Source: an uncultured Alistipes sp. (lineage in GTDB: Bacteria > Bacteroidota > Bacteroidia > Bacteroidales > Rikenellaceae). From it: 64,000 nucleotides of DNA. Shown here one piece after another: positions 1-8,005 of this stretch. A model generated the notes under the pieces. It was not told the origin of the DNA. It made no database searches and saw only the letters and a program-made list of their open reading frames with translations. Every line of letters starts with the position of its first letter. The stretch's first letter is position 1. The position numbers and the translations under genes were made by a program. Location of the stretch: contig CALVCS010000004.1 in assembly GCA_944326035.1 (NCBI GenBank), positions 62,001-126,000 of the forward strand. Reading direction: 5' to 3'.

Positions 1-2
1 AT

Positions 3-653
3 ATGAATATCTCCGATATGGTGACAGTCCTGCCGACCGGTCGTCAATTGGACTTTTTGCTTTTCGATGCCTGTTTCATGTCGAATGTCGAAACGCTGTA
101 CGATCTGCGCAACACGGCCAAACAAATCATCGCCTCGCCGACCGAAGTGATGGGGAATGGATTTCCCTATCAAACGATCGTGCCGTTATTGTTCGCCGAC
201 AGTTTCGATGCTAATCAAGTGGCCAAAGCCTTCGTGGATGCCTACCGAAACGCCACTTATCCCTCGGCTTCGGTGGCCGTCATCCAGACCTCGGAATTGG
301 AAAACCTGGCCACGACGGTCCAGGCGTTGATGGCCGCACACCCTTCGGTCACCCTCGATCTGACGGCCATCCAAGCGTATGAACTGAGAGAGCCCCACGT
401 CTATTTCGATATGGACAGTTATTTGGCGCAACGCTCCGGAGAGGATCTCTATTATCAGACCTTCCGGGAACAACTCGCCAAAACCATCACCTATGTGGAT
501 TATACCCCTTCGATTTATAGTGCCTTCGGACGCACCGGTTTCTTTCAGATCACCCATTATTGCGGGATAAGTACCTTTATTCCGCAGACCTTGTCCCTCT
601 ATACGGAGGCCTATTGGAATACCTCCTGGGCTCAGGCCGTTACCCCTCAATAA
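3..653 (+). CDS. Clostripain-like cysteine peptidase (family C11), 5' end missing
   Basis: C-terminal part of a C11 (clostripain) cysteine peptidase. The string DACFMSNVE, about residues 22-30 of the visible part, matches the segment of C11 enzymes that carries the catalytic cysteine; the upstream histidine region lies outside the window. In Bacteroidales such proteins are usually secreted or lipid-anchored and cleave after basic residues, which is family knowledge. The first ATG sits only two bases from the window edge, so it is very probably internal and the gene begins further left. It ends 7 bases before the GntR regulator, so the two may share a transcript. Confidence 0.75.
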   Translation: MNISDMVTVLPTGRQLDFLLFDACFMSNVETLYDLRNTAKQIIASPTEVMGNGFPYQTIVPLLFADSFDANQVAKAFVDAYRNATYPSASVAVIQTSELENLATTVQALMAAHPSVTLDLTAIQAYELREPHVYFDMDSYLAQRSGEDLYYQTFREQLAKTITYVDYTPSIYSAFGRTGFFQITHYCGISTFIPQTLSLYTEAYWNTSWAQAVTPQ

Positions 654-660
654 GCGCAGC

Positions 661-1677
661 ATGAAAGGCGGCATCAACGATACGAGGTTGAGCTCTTCCG
701 TCCTGCGGTTCAGACAAGTGGAAGAGTTTCTGTTGAAGGGAATCGCCTCCGGTCGGTTCCCGGTCGGACAACGTCTGCCGTCCATTGCCTGGACCGCTTC
801 GCATTTGGGATTTGCCCACAAAACCGTCCATAAGGCCTACTCGCTGCTGTTGGAAAGGGGCGTCATCGAATCGGTCCCCCGAAAAGGGTATTATGTCCGG
901 TCGGCCGCTCCTTTATTGCCTTTGAATATCTTTCTGCTGCTCGACAACTACTCCACGTATAAACAATCCCTCTTTCAGACCATCAAACAAGATTTCGGAA
1001 CGGAAGCGGAATTGTCGGTCTATTTCCACTTTTACGACGCGGAACTTTTCCGTCGTTGCATTCAGGAGAACGTTCGTCGCTATACGACCTATATCATCTC
1101 TCCTTTTTATATGGAAGACCTGGAGGATGTCTTGAGCTCTCTGCCTCCGGAACGTCTCTATCTGTTGGGGCGTCATCCGCGAAGTCTGCGACAGGAATAT
1201 CACGGCGTTTTTCAGGATTTTCACCAGGACATGATTCGCGGACTGACCGCGACCGGAGACCGTATGTGGAAATACGATCGGCTCGTATTCTATTTCCGCG
1301 ATTCGGTCACAACCCCTCCGATCGAACTGATGAATGGATTCGTGGATTTTTGCCGGGACATGCGGATGGATCATCGGATTGTCCGGGCCAATGAGCGCCC
1401 TCGGATCCATCAGGGCGAAGCCTATATCGTCATCGATGACGAAGATTTGATCTCCCTGGTGCAAATGGCCCACGAAAAGCATTACATCCTGGGACAGGAC
1501 CTGGGGTTGATCTCCTACAACGATACTCCCATCAAAAGCGTTATCTCGACTTCGGGGGTTTCGGTTATCTCGACCGATTTCGAACAAATGGGGCATTCCG
1601 TCGTCCAAATGGTCAAGGAGGGGCGTTTCGACCATCTGATCAATCCAAGCTGCTTTATCGATCGGGGCTCTTTTTGA
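661..1677 (+). CDS. GntR-family regulator with LacI-type sugar-sensor domain
   Basis: Transcription factor of 338 aa. Residues about 14-80 form a GntR winged helix-turn-helix (RLPSIAWTASHLGFAHKTV is the recognition part) and residues about 85-338 resemble the periplasmic-binding-protein-like effector domain of LacI regulators, including LISYNDTP and STDFEQMG near the end. GntR-LacI hybrids such as FucR of Bacteroides sense sugars. It lies 180 bases upstream of the corrinoid methyltransferase cluster on the same strand, whose promoter carries a 26-bp palindrome, so it is the best candidate for its regulator. That link and a sugar-like effector are inferences. Confidence 0.85.
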   Translation: MKGGINDTRLSSSVLRFRQVEEFLLKGIASGRFPVGQRLPSIAWTASHLGFAHKTVHKAYSLLLERGVIESVPRKGYYVRSAAPLLPLNIFLLLDNYSTYKQSLFQTIKQDFGTEAELSVYFHFYDAELFRRCIQENVRRYTTYIISPFYMEDLEDVLSSLPPERLYLLGRHPRSLRQEYHGVFQDFHQDMIRGLTATGDRMWKYDRLVFYFRDSVTTPPIELMNGFVDFCRDMRMDHRIVRANERPRIHQGEAYIVIDDEDLISLVQMAHEKHYILGQDLGLISYNDTPIKSVISTSGVSVISTDFEQMGHSVVQMVKEGRFDHLINPSCFIDRGSF

Positions 1678-1829
1678 TTTGTCATTATCTGTGATACACT
1701 ATGCTACTATACAGCCTTGTATTCCTGTGTTCAGTCGCTCTTTTTTTTCATTAATCGATTTATAAAGAGGAATATAGGCGATTCTCCGATACGGTGATCA
1801 AATTTTCTCGATCCCTTGCACACAATTCC

Positions 1830-1855
1830 GTATCTTTGTGTATACCTAAAGATAC
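1830..1855 (+). promoter_or_regulatory. 26-bp palindrome overlapping the promoter, candidate operator
   Basis: Arms GTATCTTT (1830-1837) and AAAGATAC (1848-1855) are perfect inverted repeats around a central GTATAC (1840-1845); 22 of the 26 positions agree with the reverse complement. The element covers the -7 box and ends three bases before the aldo/keto reductase start codon, which suits a repressor site. The GntR protein encoded just upstream is the likely but unproven ligand. Confidence 0.55.
1831..1838 (+). promoter_or_regulatory. Promoter -7 box (TATCTTTG) of the corrinoid cluster
   Basis: Exact match to the Bacteroidota -7 consensus TAnnTTTG, with a TTG at 1816-1818 as a possible -33 element. 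Predicted transcription would start only about 15 bases before the ATG at 1859, leaving no room for a riboswitch. Confidence 0.7.
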
Positions 1856-1858
1856 GCT

Positions 1859-2815
1859 ATGAGAACCGTTACTGTACCTGGGCTGGATCTTCCGCTCAGC
1901 GATTATTGCTTGGGAACGATGTATTTCGGCAGTAAGGTCGATGTTCAGACCTCACTGCACTTGATGGATCTTTACGCCGCCCATGGCGGAAATTTCCTGG
2001 ACTCGGCCAATAAATATGCCTCGTGGCTCCCCGGCTTCCAAGGCGGGGAGAGCGAACAGGTCATCGGCCGTTGGTTGAAAAATCATCCGCGGGATCGCTA
2101 TGTGATCACCTCTAAAGTGGGATTCCCGTACGGAGACATTCCACGCAGTCTGGCCGCTAAATATATCATCTCGGAATGCGAGAAAAGCCTGACCCGCCTT
2201 GGGACAGATTACATCGATATCTATTTCGCTCATACCCAAGATCTGGATACCCCGATCGAAGAGACGCTGAAAGCCTTCGACAGCCTGCTCCAAAGCGGGA
2301 AAATCCGGGCGATCGGAGCCAGTAATTTCGATGCGTGGCCCCTGGCCGAAGCCGGATGCAGCGCACGTCAACACCATTTACCTGCCTTTTCAGTTTTACA
2401 ACAGAGATATTCTTATCTGCAGCCTGTGCTCGGCGCCGATTTCGGTACCCAAAAAGTGCTGACTCCCGAACAGATCGATTATTGTGCACGGAGAGAGTTG
2501 TTGGTGATGGCTTATTCTCCGTTGCTGGGCGGTCTGTACGAACACGCCGACGCTCAGCTGCCGATCCAATATGATTCCGCGCTGAATCGGAATCGTCTTC
2601 GTCTGCTGAGGGAAGCGGCGTCAGAGTACGGTTGCACGCCTTCCCAATTAGTGCTTTCCTGGATGGCCGCTTCATCTCCGGCCATTGTTCCTCTGGTAAC
2701 GGCTAGTCGCGAAGAACATCTGCTCGACAACCTGAAACAAGTACCCACCGAGCAAGTACGTGAATTTGCTGAACGATTGAATAATCTCGATCGTTTCACG
2801 ATTAAATATAGTTAA
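1859..2815 (+). CDS. Aldo/keto reductase
   Basis: NAD(P)H-dependent oxidoreductase of 318 aa with the (beta/alpha)8 aldo/keto reductase fold. The family's catalytic tetrad is visible as D48 (FLDSA), Y53, K86 (TSKVGF) and H125 (YFAHTQD). The family reduces or oxidises carbonyl/alcohol groups of sugars and other small molecules. First gene of a same-strand cluster with two corrinoid methyltransferases, an MFS carrier, a corrinoid protein and an activator; 23 bases separate it from the next gene. A role in oxidising or reducing the demethylated or still methylated substrate is inferred; the natural substrate cannot be read from the sequence. Confidence 0.9.
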   Translation: MRTVTVPGLDLPLSDYCLGTMYFGSKVDVQTSLHLMDLYAAHGGNFLDSANKYASWLPGFQGGESEQVIGRWLKNHPRDRYVITSKVGFPYGDIPRSLAAKYIISECEKSLTRLGTDYIDIYFAHTQDLDTPIEETLKAFDSLLQSGKIRAIGASNFDAWPLAEAGCSARQHHLPAFSVLQQRYSYLQPVLGADFGTQKVLTPEQIDYCARRELLVMAYSPLLGGLYEHADAQLPIQYDSALNRNRLRLLREAASEYGCTPSQLVLSWMAASSPAIVPLVTASREEHLLDNLKQVPTEQVREFAERLNNLDRFTIKYS

Positions 2816-2838
2816 TTGACCGATAAACGAAGAATACC

Positions 2839-4008
2839 ATGAACAGCAGAGAACGTGTAATCAAAGCTATTAATCATCAGGAAGCCGACCGGGTTCCGTA
2901 CGACCTTTCAGGGACGACCGTAACCGGTATTTGTAAAGGGGCATTCCTGAATGCCATGAAAGAACGCGGTCTTTCGACCGAATATGAAAAGAAAGAGGTC
3001 GACCCGATTTCGCAAATCGTAACGCCGATCGAAGAGACGTTGGTAGCGCTGAAATCGGATACCCGTCGTCTGGGGGCTCGTCGTGTCATCGACTACGAAA
3101 AGATCCGGACCAAAGAGGGGAGTGTATGGTCGTTGGTAGACCAATGGGACTGCCAATGGAAACTGGATGAAACCAAAGACCTTTATTATAATCAGTTTAC
3201 GCATCCGCTCGAACAATACGATTCGATTACCGAAGGGCTGAAACACTGGAGCGTGCCCAAATGGTCGAACTACATCGACAAAATGCGGGCCGATATTGCC
3301 GAACAGGCTCCTGCCCTGGGGGATTATTGCGGGATCGCCGACCGTAACTGCGCCGGTTTGACCGAAATGTCGCTGCGTATCCGCGGCTACGAAAAATGGT
3401 ACATGGATATTATCCTGGACCCGGCCGGTGTAGAACAACTGCTCGAAGAAGTAACCCAACACAAACTGGATTATTGGGAATCGCTCTTCGACTGGATCGA
3501 AGAACAGGGTCTGCAAGACAAAATTCAGGTTGTGTCCGAATGCGACGACCTGGGTACGCAGAAATCGACGCTGATCTCTCCGGAAGATTTGCGCAAACTG
3601 GTGATCCCCCGTTTCAAACGGATCTGGGCCTATACCAAAAAACGTATGCCGCATATCAAAAACTTCATGCACACGTGCGGCGCCGTTCGTCCGATTCTGC
3701 CCGACCTGATCGAAGCCGGTCTGGATATCTACAATCCGGTTCAGTTTACGGCCTACAATATGGACCTGAAAGGCTTGAAACACGATTTCGGAAAAGATCT
3801 CGTCTTCTGGGGTGGTGGGATCGACACCCAGTCGACCCTGTGCAAGGGAACGCCCGATGAAGTACGCGATGAAGTAAAACGTATTCTCGATATCATGGCT
3901 CCGGGTGGGGGCTTCGTCTTCGCACCGGTACACAATGTGCAGGATGATGTCTCCGCAGCCAATTTCTGGGCCATGTGGGATACCCTGATGGAATACGGTA
4001 AATATTAA
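2839..4008 (+). CDS. UroD-family corrinoid methyltransferase, candidate substrate-specific enzyme
   Basis: 389-aa member of the uroporphyrinogen decarboxylase/MtaA superfamily. It is not a haem-pathway HemE: the N-terminus (NSRERVIKAINHQEADRVPYD) is the form found in corrinoid methyltransferases. H278-x-C280 (in FMHTCG) fits two of the zinc ligands of MtaA/CmuA enzymes; instead of a C-terminal cysteine it has GGGIDTQ followed by H365 in APVHNVQ. Such enzymes transfer methyl groups to or from a corrinoid protein. With the more MtaA-like partner at 6857, this one is the better candidate for taking the methyl group from the substrate. That assignment is inference. Confidence 0.8.
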   Translation: MNSRERVIKAINHQEADRVPYDLSGTTVTGICKGAFLNAMKERGLSTEYEKKEVDPISQIVTPIEETLVALKSDTRRLGARRVIDYEKIRTKEGSVWSLVDQWDCQWKLDETKDLYYNQFTHPLEQYDSITEGLKHWSVPKWSNYIDKMRADIAEQAPALGDYCGIADRNCAGLTEMSLRIRGYEKWYMDIILDPAGVEQLLEEVTQHKLDYWESLFDWIEEQGLQDKIQVVSECDDLGTQKSTLISPEDLRKLVIPRFKRIWAYTKKRMPHIKNFMHTCGAVRPILPDLIEAGLDIYNPVQFTAYNMDLKGLKHDFGKDLVFWGGGIDTQSTLCKGTPDEVRDEVKRILDIMAPGGGFVFAPVHNVQDDVSAANFWAMWDTLMEYGKY

Positions 4009-4031
4009 GACTACTAACCCAAACTTTTTAT

Positions 4032-5357
4032 ATGAACAAGTTCAATGAGGTCAATGCAAAGATCGGGCGATACCGCTGGGTGATTTGCGCCTTGCTGTTC
4101 TTCGCCACGACAATCAACTACCTTGATCGGGCCGTTATCGGCCTGCTCAAGGAGTTGCTTACCGAGGAGTTCTCCTGGACAGAAAACGATTATGGTAACA
4201 TCGTCATCTGTTTTCAGGTTGCTTATGCCGTCAGTCTGTTGTTCGCCGGGCGCGTCATCGATAAATTGGGAACCAAGATCGGTTATACGCTCTCGCTCGT
4301 GATCTGGAGTTTGGCGGCCGTATTGCACGGTTTGGCTCGTGGAACCGGTGGGTTTGCCGCTGCCCGTGCCTTATTGGGCGTTGGGGAATCGGGAAACTTC
4401 CCGGCAGCCAATAAAACGGTAGCCGAATGGTTCCCGCAAAAAGAAAGAGCTTTTGCAACAGGTCTCTATAACTCGGGGGCCAATATCGGGGCAATCGTAG
4501 CCCCGCTGCTGGTGCCTTGGATTGCCATTCATTGGGGCTGGCAATGGGCCTTTATTATGACAGGGGGTGTCGGTTTCCTGTGGATCATCTTCTGGGAAAT
4601 CTTCTATGCCGATCCCTCGAAACACAAACGCCTGTCTAAAGCCGAATATGAATACATCAACAGCGATGCTCCGGCCGAAGAAACTCCGGCCGAAACTACT
4701 GCCCCTGAAAAACGGGTAACTTGGAAAGAGCTGTTGACCCTGCGTCAGACCTGGGCTTTCTTCTTCGGAAAATTCCTGACCGACCCGATCTGGTGGTTCT
4801 TCCTGTTCTGGCTGCCGGCCTTCCTGGAAGTGCAGTATGGCTTGAGCGGGATGCAGGTTTCTCTGCCGCTGATTTTAGTCTACACGTTCTCCAGCGTCGG
4901 AAGTATCCTGGGCGGATGGCTACCGAAATTCTTTATCGACCGCGGTTGGGGGGCCGGACGGGCTCGTAAAGTCGCCATGTTGTTGTATGCGCTGATTCCA
5001 CTGTTGGTGCTCTTCGCACAAAGCGCCGGCGATGTCAATATGTGGTATGCCATTATCATCATCGGCCTGGCCTGTGGTGCTCACTGTGCCTGGTCGGCCA
5101 ACATCTTCGCCACGGTATCGGATATGTTCCCCAAAAAGGCCGTCGCTTCGGTAACCGGGATCGGCGGGATGGCAGGAGCCTTGGGTGGCATTCTGATCGC
5201 CAAAGCAGCCGGTCTGCTGTTCGACCATTTCAAAGCGCTGGGCGATATCACAATCGGATACGGAATTATGTTTGTCATTTGTGCCGTTGCCTATATCTTG
5301 GCTTGGGTCATCATGCAGGTACTGGCACCCAATTTCCGCAAAGTCGAAAAATTATAA
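4032..5357 (+). CDS. MFS transporter, anion:cation symporter (hexuronate ExuT-like) type
   Basis: 441-aa inner-membrane carrier with about 12 transmembrane segments. The start (TTINYLDRAVIG) and the stretch GVGESGNFPAANKTVAEWFP with GLYNSGANIGAI are typical of the ACS branch of the major facilitator superfamily, which includes hexuronate and galactonate importers. Lying 23 bases after one methyltransferase and upstream of the corrinoid protein, it probably imports the compound handled by the cluster. This points to a sugar acid or similar anion, for instance a methylated uronate; the substrate is a guess from family and context. Confidence 0.85.
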   Translation: MNKFNEVNAKIGRYRWVICALLFFATTINYLDRAVIGLLKELLTEEFSWTENDYGNIVICFQVAYAVSLLFAGRVIDKLGTKIGYTLSLVIWSLAAVLHGLARGTGGFAAARALLGVGESGNFPAANKTVAEWFPQKERAFATGLYNSGANIGAIVAPLLVPWIAIHWGWQWAFIMTGGVGFLWIIFWEIFYADPSKHKRLSKAEYEYINSDAPAEETPAETTAPEKRVTWKELLTLRQTWAFFFGKFLTDPIWWFFLFWLPAFLEVQYGLSGMQVSLPLILVYTFSSVGSILGGWLPKFFIDRGWGAGRARKVAMLLYALIPLLVLFAQSAGDVNMWYAIIIIGLACGAHCAWSANIFATVSDMFPKKAVASVTGIGGMAGALGGILIAKAAGLLFDHFKALGDITIGYGIMFVICAVAYILAWVIMQVLAPNFRKVEKL

Positions 5358-5390
5358 TTCTAACTGAATCACCGTTTTCCCCGGCATAGC

Positions 5391-5455
5391 CTCCCGGTGA
5401 AACCTCCCGGGAGCCTGTGGCCGCGAAAGCAACTTCGAAATAATTGCTATTTTTA
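5391..5455 (+). promoter_or_regulatory. Intercistronic hairpin and possible internal promoter
   Basis: The 138-base gap between the MFS gene and the corrinoid protein gene has a hairpin with arms CTCCCGG (5391-5397) and CCGGGAG (5407-5413), then TATTTTTA (5448-5455), one base off the -7 consensus. It has no T-run after the stem, so it is more likely a processing or attenuation point than a full terminator. It could let the corrinoid protein and activator be made at a different level from the transporter. Confidence 0.35.
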
Positions 5456-5495
5456 CGGGAAAATCAAACCTAAACTCTTTTAATATTTAAACATT

Positions 5496-6131
5496 ATGAC
5501 GGATTTAAATTTGCTGTATGACGCAATCCTGAACGGGAAACTGGAACAAGCAGTGGAAGTGACCAATCAGGCCGTGGCTGAAGGCATTGAACCCCAAGAG
5601 ATCATTAACGGCTATATGATCAAAGCCATGGAAGAAATCGGTCTTCGTTTTCAGAATGGCGAAGCCTTCGTTCCCAACCTGCTGATGTCTGCTCGCGCCA
5701 TGAAAGGCTCACTGGATATTTTGCGTCCGTTGCTGAAAGGCTCCAATAGCGTATCGATGGGTAAAGTCGTGATCGGTACCGTCAAAGGCGACCTGCATGA
5801 CATCGGGAAAAACCTGGTAGCCTCGATGCTGGAAGGTTGCGGTTTCGAAGTAGTCAACCTGGGCGTAGATATCTCCAGCGATAAATTCATCCAGGCTGCC
5901 AAAGAAAATAAAGCCGATATTATCTGCATGTCGGCTCTGCTGACCACCACGATGAACTACATGAAAGACGTGATCGACGCCCTGGAAGCAGCCGGTATTC
6001 GTAAGGATGTCAAAGTCATGATCGGTGGCGCTCCGGTGACCGAAGCGTTTGCCAAACAGATCGGAGCCGATGGATATAGCGAAAACGCAAACGGCGCTGT
6101 CGCTTTGGCTCGTCAATTGGTTTCGGCCTAA
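5496..6131 (+). CDS. Corrinoid (B12-binding) methyl-carrier protein
   Basis: 211-aa protein with the two-domain layout of MtbC/MtaC/MttC and of the MetH cobalamin module: a helical cap (about residues 1-85) and a Rossmann-like B12-binding domain (about 90-211). The diagnostic D99-x-H101-x-x-G104 motif (KGDLHDIGKN) supplies the histidine that ligates cobalt; downstream MSALLTTTM and GGAPV also fit. It carries the methyl group as methyl-cobalamin between the two methyltransferases of the cluster. Length is normal for the family. Twelve bases separate it from the activator gene. Confidence 0.93.
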   Translation: MTDLNLLYDAILNGKLEQAVEVTNQAVAEGIEPQEIINGYMIKAMEEIGLRFQNGEAFVPNLLMSARAMKGSLDILRPLLKGSNSVSMGKVVIGTVKGDLHDIGKNLVASMLEGCGFEVVNLGVDISSDKFIQAAKENKADIICMSALLTTTMNYMKDVIDALEAAGIRKDVKVMIGGAPVTEAFAKQIGADGYSENANGAVALARQLVSA

Positions 6132-6143
6132 ATAGTATCGACG

Positions 6144-6824
6144 ATGCGTGTCTCTGATGTCATCTCCTTCTCAGAATTAGGACTTACCCTCTCCGATGTC
6201 TATGAAAGCATGGGCTATCGGAAGGGGGTAGAGCCCGATTCGCAAACCACGGCATTGGTTGCTCGCATGTTGGCGGATTTGGAACGGGAGGTGAAACCCG
6301 CATATGTGTTGAAAACTTGGCCCGGGAAGGTCGAAGATCACTCCGTCGTGATTGATGGTGTTGTGTTCGATACCCCGAAAACGATCGGTAAAATTTTGCA
6401 GGGCGCCCATCACTTTGCCCTTTTTATCATTACCGCCGGTCAGGCCTATGACCAGTGGGCAGATCGCGTCAAACAGCAGGGAGATATCCTCGATGCATTC
6501 GTGGCAGACGCTATCGGATCGGCTACGGTCGAAAAAATGGGTCTGTATGTAAAAATAAAACTGGATCAATTATTGAAGGGAGCCAATCACTCCAGCTCGT
6601 TCTGTCCAGGCCAATATCATTGGCCCATTTCCGAACAAAGCAAGTTGTTCACCCTGATGGGAGACGATACCCTCGGGGTAACAATCAATGAAAGCTACCT
6701 GATGCATCCGATCAAATCGGTGAGCGGTATCATCGGCATCGGTGAAACGCTCAATCCGAAAATCACCGCCTGCAGTTTGTGTCCTCGAGTGGACTGTTTC
6801 CGTCGTAATGCGGAACATGTTTAA
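6144..6824 (+). CDS. MetH activation-domain-like protein, candidate corrinoid reactivase
   Basis: 226 aa related to the S-adenosylmethionine-binding reactivation domain of B12-dependent methionine synthase, here as a free-standing protein. CPGQYHWPISEQ (about residues 153-164) and ESYLMHPIKSVSGIIGIG match the conserved AdoMet-site blocks of this family. The C-terminus has a CSLCPRVDC cysteine cluster. In MetH the domain remethylates oxidised cob(II)alamin using AdoMet and an electron donor. Between the corrinoid protein and a methyltransferase, it probably keeps the neighbouring B12 cofactor active. No RamA-type ferredoxin-like activator is seen in the cluster. Confidence 0.82.
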   Translation: MRVSDVISFSELGLTLSDVYESMGYRKGVEPDSQTTALVARMLADLEREVKPAYVLKTWPGKVEDHSVVIDGVVFDTPKTIGKILQGAHHFALFIITAGQAYDQWADRVKQQGDILDAFVADAIGSATVEKMGLYVKIKLDQLLKGANHSSSFCPGQYHWPISEQSKLFTLMGDDTLGVTINESYLMHPIKSVSGIIGIGETLNPKITACSLCPRVDCFRRNAEHV

Positions 6825-6856
6825 CGAATAACCCATATCTAAATAAACCCGAATAT

Positions 6857-7864
6857 ATGAGAAATATGAAAAAATGGGTGGCAGATTTGATCAGCAGCGA
6901 TACACGCGTTGCCCTGCCGATCATGACCCACCCTGGTATCGAGATGATCGGCAAACAGGTGTATGATGCCGTTACGGATGGTCGCGTCCATTTCGAAGCG
7001 ATCAAGGCTGTCAACGAAGCCTATCCGCTGAGTGTCGCCGCTACGGTGATCATGGATTTGACGGTAGAAGCCGAAGCATTCGGTTGCGAAATCTCCTTCC
7101 CGAAGAATGAAGTGCCCAGTGTGGTCGGTCGTCTGGTGTCGGATTACGCCTCGGTGGAAGCTCTTCAAGTGCCGGATGTGACGGCAGGACGTGTTCCTCA
7201 ATACCTGCTGGCCAATAAACTGGCGGTGGAAAATATCGACAAACCGGTACTCGCCGGAGCCATCGGACCGTTCTCGTTGGCAGGTCGTCTGTTCGACATG
7301 ACCGAAATCATGATGGCTTGCTATGTGGAACCCGATACCATCCAACTGTTGTTACGGAAGTGTACCGATTTCATTAAAAAGTATATTCTCGAACTGAAGA
7401 AGGTGGGTGCCAATGGGGTTGTCCTGGCCGAACCGGCTGCCGGTCTGCTTTCCAACGAAGATTGCGAACGTTTCTCTTCGGTATATATCAAAGAGATTGT
7501 CGATGCCGTTCAGGACGAAAACTTCCTGGTAGTGCTGCACAACTGCGGAAATACGGGGCATTGTACGCCCGCCATGGTGATGACCGGTGCATGGGCCTTG
7601 CATTTCGGCAACAAGATCGACATGGTCAAAGCCCTGGAAGATTCGCCTGCGGATGTCGCCGTCATGGGGAACCTTGATCCGGTCGCTCTATTCAAGATGG
7701 CTACGCCGGAAGAGATGAGCGCCGCAACGACCGAACTGTTGGAACGGACCAAAAATTACAAGAATTTTGTTCTCTCTTCGGGATGCGATACGCCGCCCGA
7801 AGTTCCGGAAGCCAATATCAAGGCCTTCTATGATGCCCTTGTAGCTTTCAACAACCGAAAATAA
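6857..7864 (+). CDS. UroD-family methyltransferase, MtaA-like (methylcorrinoid:acceptor)
   Basis: 335-aa uroporphyrinogen-decarboxylase-fold protein close in layout to MtaA/MtbA. The zinc-site signature is complete: H228-x-C230 (VLHNCGNTG) and C310 (SSGCDTPP). In methanogens such enzymes move the methyl group from the corrinoid protein to the thiol of coenzyme M; a Bacteroidales cell is not expected to use CoM, so tetrahydrofolate or another acceptor is inferred. Alternative starts at the two closely spaced ATGs (residues 1 and 4) make little difference. Last gene of the cluster, followed by a strong terminator. Confidence 0.85.
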   Translation: MRNMKKWVADLISSDTRVALPIMTHPGIEMIGKQVYDAVTDGRVHFEAIKAVNEAYPLSVAATVIMDLTVEAEAFGCEISFPKNEVPSVVGRLVSDYASVEALQVPDVTAGRVPQYLLANKLAVENIDKPVLAGAIGPFSLAGRLFDMTEIMMACYVEPDTIQLLLRKCTDFIKKYILELKKVGANGVVLAEPAAGLLSNEDCERFSSVYIKEIVDAVQDENFLVVLHNCGNTGHCTPAMVMTGAWALHFGNKIDMVKALEDSPADVAVMGNLDPVALFKMATPEEMSAATTELLERTKNYKNFVLSSGCDTPPEVPEANIKAFYDALVAFNNRK

Positions 7865-7884
7865 ACGGACCTCTCCGAAAGAGC

Positions 7885-7920
7885 AGCGGAATCGCTTTCA
7901 CAGCGATTCCGCTTTTTTTA
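7885..7920 (+). terminator. Rho-independent terminator of the corrinoid cluster
   Basis: Perfect 12-bp stem (7885-7896 with 7902-7913), 5-base loop and a run of seven T. It closes the cluster 20 bases after the last stop codon. Confidence 0.9.
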
Positions 7921-8005
7921 TGGTCACTGCGTCATTTTTCGCTCAATTTTATATCGTTTTTATGGTATCAGTATTAAAAAATAGGGGGTATAGATGAAAA
8001 ATAAT

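Noticed and set aside
1678..1858. Cobalamin riboswitch before the corrinoid cluster
   Set aside because: The predicted leader is about 15 bases, and no B12-box or adenosylcobalamin-type structure is visible in the 181-base gap.
2908..3933. Long left-facing frame of 341 codons opposite the methyltransferase
   Set aside because: Mirror frame of a well-supported gene; its translation is rich in Phe, Arg and Gln and matches nothing.
2839..4008. HemE (uroporphyrinogen decarboxylase of haem synthesis)
   Set aside because: The zinc-type H-x-C motif and the corrinoid-cluster context fit a methyltransferase; the HemE N-terminal signature is missing.
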